From the NCBI GenBank assembly GCA_965267335.1, contig OZ253953.1, positions 3,224,001 through 3,288,000 on the forward strand: 64,000 nucleotides of DNA. The letters run 5' to 3'. Under the pieces are notes generated by a model. It ran no database searches, was not told where the DNA came from, and saw nothing but the letters and a program-made list of their open reading frames with translations. The position numbers and the translations under genes were made by a program. Positions within the stretch are counted from its first letter, which is position 1; every line of letters begins with the position of its first letter. Source of the DNA: G965267335 sp965267335 (GTDB lineage: Bacteria > Bacteroidota > Bacteroidia > Cytophagales > JAAEPT01). Shown here one piece after another: positions 32,892-42,698 of this stretch.

Positions 32892-33536
32892 ATGGAGGAT
32901 ACGTACAAAGACAAAGGACTGCGAAAAAACCTGGTAAAACTACTAGCCGATAAAGGAATAATAAATTCAGATGTGCTGAAGGCCATTGGCTCGGTTCCTC
33001 GTCACTTTTTTTTCGAAAAAGCGTTTCACTCCCATGCTTACCAGGACAAGGCTTTCCCTATTGGTGAAGGGCAAACTATTTCACAGCCATATACGGTCGC
33101 CCGACAAACCGAATTATTGAGTGTACAACCCGAATCTAAAGTATTAGAAATAGGCACCGGCAGTGGATATCAAAGTTGTGTTTTGATAGAACTTGGTGTG
33201 AGACTGTACTCTATTGAACTTCACAAAACACTTTACGATCGCACAAAAAATCTGCTCAGCAAAATGGGTTATAAAGGCAACTTCTTTTGTGGCGATGGAA
33301 CTTCCGGATTGAGAAATTTTGCTCCATTTGACAGAATCCTGGTTACGGCTGGGGCTCCATTCGTGCCTGGCACGCTTCTTGAGCAATTGTCGATTGGTGG
33401 AATCATGGTGATTCCAGTTGGAGACCGCAAGTCGCAAAAAATGATTCGAATTACAAAAACCTCTGAAAAAAAACTAAAAAAAGAAGAATTCGGTGATTTT
33501 CGTTTTGTACCTTTAACAGGAAGCGAAGGATGGTAA
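32892..33536 (+). CDS. pcm: protein-L-isoaspartate O-methyltransferase
   Basis: Repairs isoaspartyl residues in aged proteins using SAM. 214 residues from the ATG at 32892 (a TTG 12 bases upstream is less likely). Motifs: VPRHFFF, GQTISQPYTVARQTELL, SAM-binding VLEIGTGSGYQSCVL, and VTAGAPFVPGTLLEQLSIGGIMVIPVG. A TATTTTTG sequence at 32875-32882 resembles a -7 promoter element. Stands alone between the type-IX-secreted protein and a membrane barrel. Confidence 0.94.
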   Translation: MEDTYKDKGLRKNLVKLLADKGIINSDVLKAIGSVPRHFFFEKAFHSHAYQDKAFPIGEGQTISQPYTVARQTELLSVQPESKVLEIGTGSGYQSCVLIELGVRLYSIELHKTLYDRTKNLLSKMGYKGNFFCGDGTSGLRNFAPFDRILVTAGAPFVPGTLLEQLSIGGIMVIPVGDRKSQKMIRITKTSEKKLKKEEFGDFRFVPLTGSEGW

Positions 33537-33662
33537 TCAGGTAATCCCTTACTTTCTTTTGCTTTATGCGGTATTTAATTAACTTTGTTATATCCTGAAC
33601 GTGTATATGACAACCAGTTTTTATTTATACCGTATCTAAAACGGGTAATCGTACTAGGAACA

Positions 33663-34583
33663 ATGAGGCATTTTCAATACAGACTAGCAGCATTTTTACT
33701 TATCTGCATTTTAACTCTTCCTTTGGCGATGGGACAACGGATAAGAAAGCATAAGCCTATGAAAAGAAGACATAGGCCTTCTAACTACGTCAACTCATTA
33801 ACAGGAACAGTTGGTACAGGTATGGGGACTTATTACGGAGACCTATGCGATAGTTGGGATTGTTTTAAGTTCAGACATCACTTAGAGATTGGGGCTCAAT
33901 ACCGTCTCAATGGTAGTGTATCATTCCGGACAGAAGTTACGTGGGCTCGACTATTTGGCACCGACAAAGGAGGTATTAATGAAAATAGAAACCTACATTT
34001 CAGAGGAGACAATTTCGAACTAAGTGCGGTCGTTGTTTACGACATTTTTGAATTCTACAGGATGCACCTCAAAAGGTATAAGTATGCCCCTTACCTGTTT
34101 CTTGGTATGGGTCTGACCAACGTAAACCCAAAAGCAGAGTATGAAAATAAATGGTATGGGCTAAGAAAACTCTCAACCGAAGGACAAACATACAGTGCTT
34201 TTACTTTTTCAATACCCTATGGAGGCGGGGTAAGATACCTTGCTACACCACACCTATCTTTAAGCTTTGAAGTTGGATATAGGTGGACTTTCACCGATTA
34301 TCTGGATGATGTCAGCACGACATATGTTGATAATTCATCATTAACCGGAATAGCAGCCATACTGGCCGACAGAACCTCAGAGGGTGGATATACGACTTGG
34401 GACTCCAATGATGGAGAACATTGGGCCGCTGGTCATATTAGAGGGAACCCTTCCAAGAATGATGGATTTCTGCTATTTGGAGTAAAAGCTGAATATGTTT
34501 TGAAGGTCACTCAGCAACACTATAATATCAACTCCAACCATGCACGGTTTAGGATTATAAAAAGTATTAAAAGAAAACGGTAG
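33663..34583 (+). CDS. outer-membrane beta-barrel protein (DUF6089-like)
   Basis: 306 residues from ATG 33663, which begins a signal peptide (MRHFQYRLAAFLLICILTLPLAMGQ); upstream in-frame codons from 33585 are not signal-like. The mature protein starts with a basic patch (RIRKHKPMKRRHRP) and continues with alternating hydrophobic strands: GTVGTGMGTYYGDL, FRTEVTWARLFG, YAPYLFLGMGL, GGGVRYLATPHLSLSFEVGYRWTF. This fits a small OmpA-like or DUF6089 barrel common in Bacteroidota, some of which anchor type IX or gliding machinery. Function unknown. A terminator follows at 34611. Confidence 0.8.
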   Translation: MRHFQYRLAAFLLICILTLPLAMGQRIRKHKPMKRRHRPSNYVNSLTGTVGTGMGTYYGDLCDSWDCFKFRHHLEIGAQYRLNGSVSFRTEVTWARLFGTDKGGINENRNLHFRGDNFELSAVVVYDIFEFYRMHLKRYKYAPYLFLGMGLTNVNPKAEYENKWYGLRKLSTEGQTYSAFTFSIPYGGGVRYLATPHLSLSFEVGYRWTFTDYLDDVSTTYVDNSSLTGIAAILADRTSEGGYTTWDSNDGEHWAAGHIRGNPSKNDGFLLFGVKAEYVLKVTQQHYNINSNHARFRIIKSIKRKR

Positions 34584-34610
34584 TAAATTCTGTGAATAAC
34601 TTTCATATAT

Positions 34611-34637
34611 GAAGCAGCTCAAGGCTGCTTTTTTTGT
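34611..34637 (+). terminator. rho-independent terminator after the outer-membrane barrel gene
   Basis: AAGCAGC, 5-base loop, GCTGCTT followed by TTTTTG; 27 bases beyond the stop at 34583. Confidence 0.85.
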
Positions 34638-34649
34638 TTATTTTCGGAT

Positions 34650-35168
34650 ATGATTCAAGCTAAAACACCCTCCCAATCATTGGTTACCATGACAGAAATG
34701 ATCATGCCCAATGACACCAATACACTCAACAACCTTATGGGGGGGCGGCTGATGTATTTTATGGATGTGGTCGCAGCCATTTCTGCTCAGCGGCACTCCG
34801 ACAGAGTTGTTGTTACGGCTTCTGTCGATAATGTTTCCTTTGGAAAACCTATCGGACTAGGTAGTGTAATAACACTGACAGCTAAGGTAACACGGGCGTT
34901 CAACAGCTCGATGGAGGTTTACATTACTGTTGAAGCGGAAAATATCCCCAAAGGAGAAAAATTCATAAGCAACGAAGCCTTCTTAACATTCGTAGCAGTA
35001 GACCAATCGGGTAAACCAATTGAAGTTCCGAAAATAGAACCAGAAACATCAGAAGAAAAAGAAATGTATAAAGGTGCTCTTCGCAGGAGACAATTGCGAC
35101 TTGTCCTGGCAGGAAAACTCTCCCCTGAAGAAGCTACAGAATTAAAGTCTATATTCGATACAAAATGA
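34650..35168 (+). CDS. acyl-CoA thioesterase (hotdog fold)
   Basis: A 172-residue hotdog-fold enzyme of the YciA/acyl-CoA hydrolase type that releases free fatty acids from CoA. Family sequence: MTEMIMPNDTNTLNNLMGGRLMYFMD with the catalytic Asp/Asn region, VTASVDNVSFGKPIGLGSVITL, and VYITVEAE. The C-terminal EAT/RRRQLRLVLAGKL helix is usual for the Bacteroidota members. The start follows the terminator of the previous gene, and the stop overlaps the next gene by 4 bases (ATGA), so the two are co-translated. Confidence 0.9.
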   Translation: MIQAKTPSQSLVTMTEMIMPNDTNTLNNLMGGRLMYFMDVVAAISAQRHSDRVVVTASVDNVSFGKPIGLGSVITLTAKVTRAFNSSMEVYITVEAENIPKGEKFISNEAFLTFVAVDQSGKPIEVPKIEPETSEEKEMYKGALRRRQLRLVLAGKLSPEEATELKSIFDTK

Positions 35169-35692
35169 GTTTAACAGAAAAAATCGCACCAGAAGCACTA
35201 AAATTCATTTTCAACGAAGACCTATACATGGTTGGCCCTGCTTCAAGTGAACGCATTGATATAGAACCATCCGAAAACATTCAATCTACAGATGAGGTAC
35301 GAGTTCCAGATAAGAAGAAAATAGATTCTGATTTCATAGTCGTTTTAAACAAATCCCTGGATGCTGCATCCGCTTCTCACGAACTTTTACAGAAAATCTT
35401 AGGGGCAGTAAATAGATCAATGGATAATGTTGATATAATAATCGATCCTAAATCACAAAACCTGAAGATCGACAATATGGAATTAGTAAATGGTAGCTTG
35501 AAGCTAATTTTATGTTTTGGAATTAACCCTTTTGAGTTAGGCTTACAGTCGCAGCAGATTAATAAATATCAACTTGGAATCGTTGATTCTTTCCCTGTTA
35601 TACAAGCCGATGACCTGGCTTCGATTCAAAACAATATTGATGCAAAAAAAGCACTATGGCTGAATTTAAAGAAGGCCTTTGGAATGAATTAA
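35165..35692 (+). CDS. uncharacterised protein, possibly HolD-like (DNA polymerase III psi)
   Basis: A 175-residue soluble protein coupled to the thioesterase by a 4-base overlap. The N-terminal half is acidic and low-complexity. The C-terminal half reads LLQKILGAVNRSMDNVD, LILCFGINPFELGLQ, then IQADDLASIQNNIDAKKALW, and ends LKKAFG. From memory this pattern (KILGAV, FGxxPxxLGL, two-helix end) recurs in small Bacteroidota proteins annotated as polymerase III psi-like. That match is by recollection, not by search. The convergent TlpA gene overlaps its last 4 bases. Confidence 0.5.
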   Translation: MSLTEKIAPEALKFIFNEDLYMVGPASSERIDIEPSENIQSTDEVRVPDKKKIDSDFIVVLNKSLDAASASHELLQKILGAVNRSMDNVDIIIDPKSQNLKIDNMELVNGSLKLILCFGINPFELGLQSQQINKYQLGIVDSFPVIQADDLASIQNNIDAKKALWLNLKKAFGMN

Positions 35693-36921
35693 TACCCATA
35701 AACCTCTTTCAGTTTTTGCTCAAGCTCTGAACCACGCAAGTTCGAAGCAATGATAACCCCCTTCTCATCCAGGAGAAAAGTCTGAGGAATACCTTGAATT
35801 TTGTATGTAGGCACAACCTCCGAGCTCCAGTATTTCAAATCCGAAACATGGCTCCAGGTCAAATTATCTTGTTCAATTGCTCTGACCCAACTCTCCTTAT
35901 CCTGATCCAAAGAGACGCTAAATATCTCAAATCCATCGCTCTTATACTTTTGATAAACTTTGACAAGATGTGGACTTTCCATTCTACAGGGCCGGCACCA
36001 TGAAGCCCAGAAGTCTAGAAGTACAGTCTTCCCTCGTAGGTCCGACAACTTCATTTTATCACCATCAGGTGTGTTTAGTTCAATTTCCGGAGCCTCTTCA
36101 CCTACCTCCAGCTGATTCATCATTTCCCTGGCCTGTTTGACATTCTCAACTAATCCTTGTGCATATGGGTGATCTTCAATTACCTCCGCATACTTGTCAG
36201 CTTGTTGAAAATAGAAATCTTGATTCGTTCTATTATTCACAAAACTTAACCCAATAAAAGCGGCATAGCTCGGACTTAAGCTATCAATTTTATTTTTTAA
36301 TTCAGTATCATACTTTTTGTAAAGCTCCATTCTTCTGAATTGATATTCTTGCATAACTTGATCAGTCGTTACATCTCCCTCTTGGGTTATTTCTTCTCTT
36401 AATTGCTGATCTTTTTCAAATAATTCCTGCGCCACTGATCTGATGATATTAAAATTAGTTGTCTGCACGCTTCCGGAAATATCAAATTCATAGTCATCCT
36501 GTCCTTTCGGCAAAATGTTAATGCTAATCGGAGTTTGCTCGAGTATTACTACCTCAGTTAAGCCTCCAACTTCAATTCGGCAAGCCTCGAAACCGTTCCA
36601 CTGTCCACTGAGCACAAATGAGTTATCTTTTTTAATTTCAGATGAAGCTATTTCTGTGAATACAGGCTGACCAGTAGGACTTGTACTTTGTGCGCTCAAT
36701 CTCACCATTCTCAAAGAATCATTAACCAGACTAGCCTCAATCGTTCCCCTTATAATAAACCGGTCACCCGATATGGAATCACCGGCAATTTCATCATTAA
36801 TTTCACCCGTATTCTCATTGTCTTGCTCTGAACAAGATACTATAGCCAATAATATCAACCCTAAGTATAGATGGACAAACCTATTTAATTTTGTCATTTT
36901 TATTTTGGTACCTGTATTCAT
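35689..36921 (-). CDS. TlpA-like thioredoxin lipoprotein with DUF4369 domain
   Basis: 410 residues with a lipoprotein signal (LLAIVSC). An N-terminal DUF4369-type beta domain (about 50-170) and a helical linker precede a thioredoxin domain (about 270-405). The redox pair lies in LLDFWASWCRPCRMESPHL, and the cis-Pro loop is IPQTFLLDEKG. It acts outside the inner membrane, probably reducing disulfides for cytochrome maturation or stress repair. ATG 36921 follows the alaS stop by one base; ATG 36897 is a possible shorter start nearer the signal. Confidence 0.9.
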   Translation of the reverse strand: MNTGTKIKMTKLNRFVHLYLGLILLAIVSCSEQDNENTGEINDEIAGDSISGDRFIIRGTIEASLVNDSLRMVRLSAQSTSPTGQPVFTEIASSEIKKDNSFVLSGQWNGFEACRIEVGGLTEVVILEQTPISINILPKGQDDYEFDISGSVQTTNFNIIRSVAQELFEKDQQLREEITQEGDVTTDQVMQEYQFRRMELYKKYDTELKNKIDSLSPSYAAFIGLSFVNNRTNQDFYFQQADKYAEVIEDHPYAQGLVENVKQAREMMNQLEVGEEAPEIELNTPDGDKMKLSDLRGKTVLLDFWASWCRPCRMESPHLVKVYQKYKSDGFEIFSVSLDQDKESWVRAIEQDNLTWSHVSDLKYWSSEVVPTYKIQGIPQTFLLDEKGVIIASNLRGSELEQKLKEVYGY

Positions 36922-36922
36922 A

Positions 36923-39556
36923 TTAATGTACTGACTCTGTAATTATAACTGACGCCTTACTCACTACGTTATCCAATCCGCTGATATCTTTACCGCCAGC
37001 GGTCGCAAAAAATGGTTGCCCGCCACCTCCACCTTTGATTTCTGTGGCAAGTTCCCTTACAATCCGGCCTGCATTGAGTGATTTGGTTTCACAAAGTGAT
37101 TCATCAATTGTTACAGAAATCATCGGTTTATCATCGATATTGGCCGCCAATACCAAAAATAAATTGGGAATTTCATTCTTTAACTGGAAGGATAACTGCT
37201 TGAGGGTATCTGCGGAACCTAATGACACTTTTTCAATAATAATATTGATTCCGCCAGCCTCTGTTACCTTCTCTTTTAATGAGTTTTTAAGTTCCGCCCC
37301 TTCCTTACTTTGGAGCTTTTCTAATTTCTTGCTGAGTTTGCTTCTCTCTTCAGCTAAATTTTGAACCGACTTAACCAGGTCTTTGGGTTGTTTCAGAATA
37401 TCATTGATCTCTTGAATCACATTGAGCTTGGAATTCAGATAATCCAGCACGGCTTTACCTGTATAGGCCTCAATTCTTCGAATTCCTGCTGCAATTGAAG
37501 ATTCTGTAATAATTTTAAACACTCCGATGTGCCCGGTGGAAGGAACATGAGTACCTCCACAAAGTTCAACTGAAAAGTTCTTATCAAAAGTAATTACTCT
37601 TACCGAATCTCCATACTTCTCACCAAACAGAGCCGTAGCTCCTTCACTCAAAGCCTGATCGATCGGCACATTTCTTTTCTCATCTAATGTGATATTTTCT
37701 CTGATTTTTGCATTTACAATGTTCTCCACCTCGGAAATCTCCTCTTCTGTCATTTTTGAAAAGTGAGAAAAATCGAAACGCAGCACATGATCATTGACTA
37801 ATGACCCTTTTTGTGCCACATGGTCACCCAAGACTTGTTTCAGCGCAGCATGAAGCAAATGAGTAGCCGAATGATTTAAGGTTGTAGCTATTCGTTTCTC
37901 TTTGTTCACAGAGCACTTTACCACGCTTTCAACAGTAGTTGGAATCTTGTCGCAATAGTGAACAATCAAATCATTTTCCTTTTTAGTATCCAAAACCTGG
38001 ATCACTTCGTTTCCACTTTCAATAGTACCAGTATCACCGACCTGCCCTCCACTCTCCGCATAGAATGGTGTTTTATCAAGGGCAATCAGGTAATTAACAG
38101 CCCCCTTAGTCTTATTTTCGCGGTACTTGATAATTCTGCTTTCCTGACTCAGGTTATCATACCCTACAAATTCGACATTGGAGCTTACTCCGGTCTCAAT
38201 CCAATCAGTGGCTTCAACACTTGCTGCGTCCCTGGAACGATCTTTTTGCTTTTTTAGCTCTTCCTTGAATTCTTTCTCGTCTACTGAAAAACCTTTTTCC
38301 TTTGCTATCAATTCAGTAAGATCAAATGGGAAGCCATAAGTATCGTATAACACAAAGGCCTTATGGCCCGGTATTACTTTGCCTTCCTGATATTCCTTGA
38401 ATAGACTTTCGAGTATTTTGAGCCCCTTTTCAAGTGTCCTTAGAAAAGAAGCCTCTTCCTCTTCAATGACCTTCGTGATTAAATCTTTTTGCTCCACCAA
38501 TCCCTCAAAAACACCATCGAATTGCTTAGTCAACACGGAAACAAGTCTGTAAATAAAGGGAGCATTCACATCTAAAAACGTGTATGCATAACGTATTGCT
38601 CTTCTTAGAATTCTACGAATAACGTATCCCGCACCTGTATTGGATGGTAGTTGGCCATCTGAAATTGCAAATGAAACAGCACGCACATGATCTACAATCA
38701 CCCTGATAGCAATGTCTACCTTTTCATCTTTACCGTACTCGAACCCGGTAACTTTCGTGATTTCATCAATTAGCGGTGTAAATATATCTGTGTCATAGTT
38801 CGAATTTTTCTTTTGAATGACCCGAACCAATCTTTCCAACCCCATTCCAGTATCAATATGCTTATCTGGTAACTCTTTAAGGCTACCGTCAGCAAACCGG
38901 TTGAATTGTATAAATACCAGATTCCAGATTTCTATGACTTGCGGATGATCGGCATTCACCAATTCTGCTCCCGGAATCTTACTTCGTTCCTCATCGCTTC
39001 TCAAATCAATATGAATTTCTGACGAAGGTCCACAAGGTCCTACGGCCCCCATTTCCCAAAAATTATCCTTCTTTGAGAACTTCAATACTCTTTCCCTCGG
39101 CAAAATCTCCGCCCAAATCTCTCCAGCCTCCGTATCCACCTCAAGACCATCTTCTTCATCACCCTCAAAGATGGTGGCATATAACCTGTCAGCAGGAAGC
39201 TGAAAAACATTAACTAAAAGCTCCCAACTCCACTCTATTGCCTCCCGCTTGAAGTAGTCTCCGAATGACCAGTTCCCCAGCATTTCAAACATAGTGTGAT
39301 GATAAGTATCTATTCCTACTTCCTCCAGATCATTATGTTTGCCTGAAACCCTAAGACACTTCTGAGTATCAGCGACTCTTGTGGACTTAGCTTCTTTGTC
39401 ACCTAAAAAATAATCCTTAAACTGATTCATTCCTGCATTAGTGAACATCAAAGTAGGATCATCTTTCAACACCATCGGAGCTGACGGAACGATTGCGTGC
39501 TCTTTTTCAACAAAAAAATCTAAAAACTTTTGTCTTATCTCTCTGGAATTCATCAT
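36923..39556 (-). CDS. alaS: alanyl-tRNA synthetase
   Basis: Charges tRNA-Ala and edits mischarged Ser/Gly. 877 residues in the normal order: class II catalytic core (MVLKDDPTLMFTNAGMNQFKDYFLG, FEMLGNWSFGDYFK), tRNA-binding helices, and the editing domain with zinc-binding HSATHLLHAAL and VELCGGTHVPSTGHIG. A coiled coil and the C-Ala domain (RELATEIKGGGGGQPFFATAGGK) follow. Two start ATGs in tandem. The M23 peptidase pair begins divergently 140 bases away, an arrangement I recall as common in Bacteroidota. Confidence 0.97.
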   Translation of the reverse strand: MMNSREIRQKFLDFFVEKEHAIVPSAPMVLKDDPTLMFTNAGMNQFKDYFLGDKEAKSTRVADTQKCLRVSGKHNDLEEVGIDTYHHTMFEMLGNWSFGDYFKREAIEWSWELLVNVFQLPADRLYATIFEGDEEDGLEVDTEAGEIWAEILPRERVLKFSKKDNFWEMGAVGPCGPSSEIHIDLRSDEERSKIPGAELVNADHPQVIEIWNLVFIQFNRFADGSLKELPDKHIDTGMGLERLVRVIQKKNSNYDTDIFTPLIDEITKVTGFEYGKDEKVDIAIRVIVDHVRAVSFAISDGQLPSNTGAGYVIRRILRRAIRYAYTFLDVNAPFIYRLVSVLTKQFDGVFEGLVEQKDLITKVIEEEEASFLRTLEKGLKILESLFKEYQEGKVIPGHKAFVLYDTYGFPFDLTELIAKEKGFSVDEKEFKEELKKQKDRSRDAASVEATDWIETGVSSNVEFVGYDNLSQESRIIKYRENKTKGAVNYLIALDKTPFYAESGGQVGDTGTIESGNEVIQVLDTKKENDLIVHYCDKIPTTVESVVKCSVNKEKRIATTLNHSATHLLHAALKQVLGDHVAQKGSLVNDHVLRFDFSHFSKMTEEEISEVENIVNAKIRENITLDEKRNVPIDQALSEGATALFGEKYGDSVRVITFDKNFSVELCGGTHVPSTGHIGVFKIITESSIAAGIRRIEAYTGKAVLDYLNSKLNVIQEINDILKQPKDLVKSVQNLAEERSKLSKKLEKLQSKEGAELKNSLKEKVTEAGGINIIIEKVSLGSADTLKQLSFQLKNEIPNLFLVLAANIDDKPMISVTIDESLCETKSLNAGRIVRELATEIKGGGGGQPFFATAGGKDISGLDNVVSKASVIITESVH

Positions 39557-39696
39557 CGCTGTACCAAAAGGTTAGGAATGTATTATTGAGTATAACAAAC
39601 TAATTTTTTCTAAATTAGGGGCGTTTTATAGGTACTTGACCCAGTCAAAACCTGCTATTTTGCACAAATTTAGCAGAAAATAGACAAGTTAACAGG

Positions 39697-40665
39697 ATGG
39701 CCAGAATAAAATATTACTACGATACTGAAACCTGTAAGTATGAAAGAGTAAAAGCTTCAGCTTGGGAAATACTATTGAATTTCCTTGGGTTGTTTATCGT
39801 TACCCTACTGATTGCCACTGGCTTAGTGTTTTTATATATAAAAGTTTTCCCCAACAAACAGGTCCGAAAACTAAAACAACAGAATAAAGTCTTAATTGCA
39901 CATAAAGACAGTATTTCAAAAAAGATTTCCGAAACAGAGGACTATATTGAATACCTCACATACAAAGACAGGAATTTATACAGAGCAATTACCGGAACCG
40001 AACTACAAGATGTTGAGAGAAAGCTAAATCAGAGACAGGACTACATCGATGAACTAAAAAATGGCACTGAAATTTCGACTTTAATCGATCGCAAATCTCG
40101 TCTGATCGATTCTATCATTGAGATAAACAATACTCAGAAAGCTACCTATGAGGAACTCATAGTACAACTCCGCAACAGAAGCAAAACACTTAGAGGAATA
40201 CCTGCCATTCAACCCATCGAAAATCCGAAACTCAAAAGGCTGGCTTCTGGATTCGGAAACAGAACACACCCTTTATATAAGGTTAAGATTAAGCACCTCG
40301 GAGTAGATTTTAGTGCACCGGAAGGCACTCCGGTATACGCTACGGCTGACGGAAAGGTCATTGTTACAGACCTGGAACACAAGGATGCAGGCCTTTATGT
40401 GGAAATCGACCACAATAACCACTTCAGAACAACCTATAGTCATATGCAAAAATTCATTGTAGAGGAAGGTCAGTATGTTAAACGTGGAGAGTTAATAGGC
40501 TATGTAGGCACAAGTGGAAAAGCACTTTCTTCACATTTAGGCTACGAAATTTACTTTAAAGGAAAACGCATCAACCCTGTTCATTATTTCTTTATTGACA
40601 CCAATTCGGACAACTGGCACAAATTGTATGAGCTCGCTAAACTCAACAACCAAACCTTATCCTAA
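39697..40665 (+). CDS. M23-family peptidase-like protein, catalytic HxH degenerate
   Basis: 322 residues: a short cytoplasmic segment (MARIKYYYDTETCKYERVK), one membrane helix (about 25-50), a coiled coil (about 55-165), then an M23/LytM domain. The first metal ligands are present (HLGVDFSAPEGTPVYA), as is the YSHMQKF His. The HxH motif reads SSHLGYEI, with Gly in place of the second His. It is therefore probably a non-catalytic LytM protein, like the EnvC/NlpD class that activates other cell-wall hydrolases. The next gene is an intact paralogue overlapping by 1 base. Confidence 0.88.
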   Translation: MARIKYYYDTETCKYERVKASAWEILLNFLGLFIVTLLIATGLVFLYIKVFPNKQVRKLKQQNKVLIAHKDSISKKISETEDYIEYLTYKDRNLYRAITGTELQDVERKLNQRQDYIDELKNGTEISTLIDRKSRLIDSIIEINNTQKATYEELIVQLRNRSKTLRGIPAIQPIENPKLKRLASGFGNRTHPLYKVKIKHLGVDFSAPEGTPVYATADGKVIVTDLEHKDAGLYVEIDHNNHFRTTYSHMQKFIVEEGQYVKRGELIGYVGTSGKALSSHLGYEIYFKGKRINPVHYFFIDTNSDNWHKLYELAKLNNQTLS

Positions 40666-41624
40666 TGTCGAGAATCAAGTACTATTACGATACTGAAACC
40701 TGTAAATATGAACCCGTTAAGTCTACCTTAACGGATGTAGTTGTCAATATGCTCGGGTTCTTTGCTATTGCTCTCATTCTAGCTGTGGGATTGGTATTTT
40801 TATACTACTCCTATTATCCACATCCGCAGATTTTATATTATCAAAATCAACAGGACAATATTGTGCAGGAACTCGCGCTGCAGGACAAAGAAATAAATGC
40901 TCTTTATGCAGAATACTCTAAATTAAGCGATCGTGACACGACCATTTATCGCCAAATAGTATCTGCAGGCAACAATCAAAACACAAAATATAAGATGTCG
41001 TTGTTTGCTGAAAATCAAGTTAAAAACCTTGAAGGCAAGAACCTGCCTAATGAAATACAGCTCTCACATACTTATAAGAGATTGGATAGATTGAGATGGC
41101 TAAGTGCCAATCAGGGGCGGTCCTACAGTGAGATAGTAAAAGTAGCACAACAGAAAGAACAAATGTTGGCTAGTATTCCTGCTATACCACCAGTCCCACC
41201 GGATAAATATAGATTTGCCTCCAAATTTGGGTGGAGAGTTCACCCCATTACGGGTAAGCGAAAAATGCACGAAGGGATAGATCTTTCAGCAAGACGCGGA
41301 ACTCCTATTTACGCAGCCGGAGACGGTGTTGTCCAAAAGGCCAGACGCTCTCTTGGGGGATACGGCAACCAAATCGAAATCAACCATGGCTTTGGCTACG
41401 AAACGAAATACGCTCATATGCAAAAGTTCATTGTTAAAAAGGGCCAAAAAGTGAAACGGGGACAATTGATTGGCTACGTTGGAAGCACAGGCTTATCTGT
41501 GGCACCACATTTGCATTATGAAATAAAAGTTAACGGTGTAAAAAAGAATCCATACCCTTTTGTCCCGGACGACTTCACGAAAGAGAAATACGAAGAATTA
41601 TTGCTGAAAGAAAATAACGAATGA
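40665..41624 (+). CDS. M23-family metallopeptidase (intact LytM domain)
   Basis: 319 residues with the same layout as its upstream neighbour: MSRIKYYYDTETCKYEPVK, a membrane helix, a coiled coil, and an M23 domain in the periplasm. All metal-site motifs are complete: HEGIDLSARRGTPIYA, YAHMQKF and APHLHYEI. It cuts peptidoglycan crosslinks. The two genes are a tandem duplication in which only this copy keeps the catalytic HxH. It overlaps the CapA gene by 4 bases; alaS lies divergently upstream of the pair. Confidence 0.92.
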   Translation: MSRIKYYYDTETCKYEPVKSTLTDVVVNMLGFFAIALILAVGLVFLYYSYYPHPQILYYQNQQDNIVQELALQDKEINALYAEYSKLSDRDTTIYRQIVSAGNNQNTKYKMSLFAENQVKNLEGKNLPNEIQLSHTYKRLDRLRWLSANQGRSYSEIVKVAQQKEQMLASIPAIPPVPPDKYRFASKFGWRVHPITGKRKMHEGIDLSARRGTPIYAAGDGVVQKARRSLGGYGNQIEINHGFGYETKYAHMQKFIVKKGQKVKRGQLIGYVGSTGLSVAPHLHYEIKVNGVKKNPYPFVPDDFTKEKYEELLLKENNE

Positions 41625-42664
41625 ACTTTATGAAGCGAATACTTTTTGGCTTGACACTAGCTGTTTTATCATCAACATTTACTTATGCCCAGATTCGAGT
41701 AAAGGCCGTTGGTGATGTTATGTTGGGCTCGAGGACTCCAAACCCTATCATTCCTCCCAATAACGGACAAATATTCATTGACAGTTGTGCACATCTATTG
41801 GATAGCGCTGATATAACTTTTGCCAACCTGGAAGGTGTATTCGTAAAAGAAGGCATTAAACCGCGAAAGTGCTCCGCAGCATCAAGAGCGGCCGGAAGGT
41901 GTTATGAATTTGGTATGCCATCCACTTTGGGACATGTACTTCCCGAGCTTCATTTTAACGTTGTAAGTCAGGACAACAATCACGCGTCAGACTATGGTTA
42001 TGAAGGAATGAAGTTTACGAAAACATTGTTGGACAGCAACAATGTCAAATGTATTTCAAAAAAGAGTCATGTCGTATTTGAAATTCAGGATAAAAAAGTA
42101 GCATTTGTTGCCTTCGGTCATTCGTCCACCTCGAATCAGGTGTTCAATATTGCCAATGCGATCTCCGTTATCAGAGACCTGGACAAACAGTATGATTTGG
42201 TGTTCGTTTCATTCCATGGCGGAGCTGAGGGAACGAAAGCTCGACACGTATACAACAAAACAGAAACCTTCTATGGTGAAAACAGAGGTAACCTGATCAA
42301 GTTCTCAAGAGCAGTGATTGATGCTGGTGCTGACCTGATCATTGGTCATGGACCACACGTCCTAAGAGGGATCGAATTATATAAAAATAAACTCATCTGC
42401 TACTCTCTTGGAAATTTCCTAACCTATGGTAATGTCAACATAAGTGGTGTTAAAGGACATGGAGCTATTATGGACCTTAACATTGACCCTGAGACTGGTG
42501 ATTTTATCAATGGAAAAATAATACCAACCATACAAGTAAGTAGAGGTGTGCCGGTGCTTGACAGCAAAAAAGGCGCCATCAACGATATTATTGAATTAAC
42601 TACTGCGGACTTCCCTGAAAGTCCTTTGAGCATTGATAAAGACGGAAATATTTCTAAAAAATAA
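41621..42664 (+). CDS. CapA family protein (PGA_cap metallophosphatase-like)
   Basis: 347 residues with a signal peptide (MNFMKRILFGLTLAVLSSTFTYAQ; ATG 41630 also possible). The PGA_cap domain is a calcineurin-like fold: KAVGDVMLGSRTP, FANLEGVF, SQDNNHASDYGYEGM, VSFHGGAEG and IIGHGPHVLRGIELYKNKLICYSLGNFL. CapA-type proteins take part in poly-gamma-glutamate capsule anchoring in Bacillus; in Bacteroidota the role is not settled. Translationally coupled to the M23 pair, suggesting a cell-envelope task. The basic segment GIKPRKCSAASRAAGRCYEFG inserted near residue 80 is worth noting. Confidence 0.88.
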   Translation: MNFMKRILFGLTLAVLSSTFTYAQIRVKAVGDVMLGSRTPNPIIPPNNGQIFIDSCAHLLDSADITFANLEGVFVKEGIKPRKCSAASRAAGRCYEFGMPSTLGHVLPELHFNVVSQDNNHASDYGYEGMKFTKTLLDSNNVKCISKKSHVVFEIQDKKVAFVAFGHSSTSNQVFNIANAISVIRDLDKQYDLVFVSFHGGAEGTKARHVYNKTETFYGENRGNLIKFSRAVIDAGADLIIGHGPHVLRGIELYKNKLICYSLGNFLTYGNVNISGVKGHGAIMDLNIDPETGDFINGKIIPTIQVSRGVPVLDSKKGAINDIIELTTADFPESPLSIDKDGNISKK

Positions 42665-42698
42665 TTGAAGTTTTTACTTTTATCTACTGCTCAATTCA

